A stretch of 64,000 nucleotides of DNA from a virus, in the IMG/VR virus record IMGVR_UViG_3300007609_000003, positions 124,001-188,000 of that record. The stretch is one strand, 5' to 3'. A program made the translations under genes and the position numbers. Under the pieces are notes generated by a model. It had not been told where the DNA came from. It did not search any database and saw only the letters and a program-made list of their open reading frames with translations. Shown piece after piece: positions 63,513 to 64,000 of the stretch (positions within the stretch are counted from its first letter, which is position 1; the number at the start of each line of letters is the position of its first letter).

Positions 63513-63943
63513 TGTTCTATGTAAGTTATGATAAGCCGCAGAGTATTTCAAATAAGCTTATGGATAAGGCGGTTCGCTTCGCGGCGGATTTCCTAGAGAT
63601 AGATGGGACATTAGAAGTATATTTTGATGGTGAATTTGGTGACAACTGTTGCGGATACTGTGACTATGATCCAGAGGACGAGGAGCTGTCGGTATATATT
63701 AATCCAAAACACGACGGGCACGATATCATCACTACCTTCTTTCATGAGATGGTTCATGTTAAACAATATTTAAAAGGAGAGCTGGAATCAGGAACAGGAA
63801 AACAACCTTCTAAGTGGAAGGGTAAAGAATACAACGTATCGTACTTCGAAGCTCCTTGGGAGCAGGAAGCTTATGAACTTGAAAAAGTAATGTCTGATAT
63901 TTTTAATACTATGAAAGGATACAACTATGGCATGGCCCCATAA
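63512..63943 (+). CDS. Zinc metalloprotease-like protein (SprT-type)
   Basis: 143 residues. 'IITTFFHEMVHVKQYLKGEL' carries HExxH (His78-Glu79-x2-His82), and 'APWEQEAYELEKVM' offers a third ligand Glu. A Cys pair 'NCCGYCDYD' lies near residue 46. The length and layout fit small SprT/wss-like or minimal gluzincin proteins. The target is unknown. Translationally coupled to gp52. Confidence 0.7.
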   Translation: MFYVSYDKPQSISNKLMDKAVRFAADFLEIDGTLEVYFDGEFGDNCCGYCDYDPEDEELSVYINPKHDGHDIITTFFHEMVHVKQYLKGELESGTGKQPSKWKGKEYNVSYFEAPWEQEAYELEKVMSDIFNTMKGYNYGMAP

Positions 63944-64000
63944 GAATAGACCTCGTAAGGGTCGTAGAAAACTCGGATCTGGAAAACGTAAAGCACGTAG
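63927..64000 (+). CDS. Small basic protein, partial at right edge
   Basis: Starts at an ATG inside the end of the metalloprotease gene, with AAAGGA upstream, and runs off the window. The 24 visible residues begin MAWPHKNRPRKGRRK and are about half Lys/Arg, suggesting a nucleic-acid-binding protein. No family recognised. Confidence 0.5.
   Translation, partial: MAWPHKNRPRKGRRKLGSGKRKAR

Noticed and set aside
1-64000. tRNA genes, IS elements or integrase/attachment sites
   Set aside because: No cloverleaf with a recognisable T-loop, no transposase frame and no integrase was seen. All gaps are under about 170 bases and are filled by promoters, hairpins or terminators.

Overview
The window is a 64 kb piece of the genome of a T4-like (Tevenvirinae-related) contractile-tailed phage, of the kind best known from marine bacteria. 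This rests on a near-complete T4 core set in recognisable order: baseplate genes (gp8, gp6, gp25, gp5, gp27-like, gp53, gp48, gp54, gp26), gp4 and gp2-like head completion, the replisome (gp44/62/45/43), RegA, gp46/47, gp55, UvsW, UvsY, gp39 and gp52. Transcription signals fit. There are repeated exact T4-type late boxes (TATAAATA) ahead of structural genes and strong sigma70 early promoters (TTGACA-17-TATATT type) ahead of replication genes. No photosynthesis genes are present. A pstS gene with a proteobacterial-style PHO box and the consensus sigma70 promoters suggest a Gram-negative, probably proteobacterial host. Its exact identity cannot be read from this window.

Layout. 1-24178 (minus strand): tail fibre and baseplate block, late. 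24192-29515 (plus): an orphan NUMOD3 homing-endonuclease remnant, gp4, gp2-like, gp54, gp26 with a probable -1 frameshift product, and the tape measure. 29522-33871 (minus): Hsp20, dUTPase-like protein, RegA, clamp loader and clamp. 33879-42449 (minus): nucleotide and DNA-modification block containing dCMP hydroxymethylase (gp42), dCMP deaminase, two DNA methyltransferases, a GT-B glycosyltransferase, a nucleotidyltransferase-kinase fusion, a HAD phosphatase, DexA and a GT-A-like protein. 42446-46384: small early genes, PstS, MazG. 46396-49930 (minus): DNA polymerase gp43 split in two by a free-standing EDxHD homing endonuclease. 49993-55958 (minus): gp46/47, gp55, UvsW, UvsY, SNase. 55968-56453: a late tail-tube-like protein. 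56535-58657 (plus): DUF1289, phosphomannomutase, cytidylyltransferase, TilS-like ATPase. 58721-64000 (plus): a late coiled-coil virion protein, an EF-hand membrane protein, topoisomerase gp39/gp52 and a metalloprotease.

How it fits together. The most interesting theme is DNA hypermodification. gp42 retains the catalytic Cys and the dCMP-specificity Asp, so 5-hydroxymethyl-dCMP is probably made and built into DNA. A likely glycosyltransferase and a C5-cytosine methyltransferase homologue both end in the same hydrophobic peptide (TLE-D/E-FFA) that ends the phage's own DNA polymerase (TLESFFM), the place where T4-family polymerases bind the gp45 sliding clamp. This suggests base-modifying enzymes tethered to the moving replisome, fed by phage-encoded sugar-activating enzymes (phosphomannomutase, two nucleotidyltransferases, a kinase domain, a HAD phosphatase). 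Other notable features are a lambda-like frameshift site between gp26 and a gp51-like ORF, an early promoter embedded in the homing endonuclease that can drive the second half of the split polymerase, terminators overlapped by late promoters, and a PHO box ahead of pstS.
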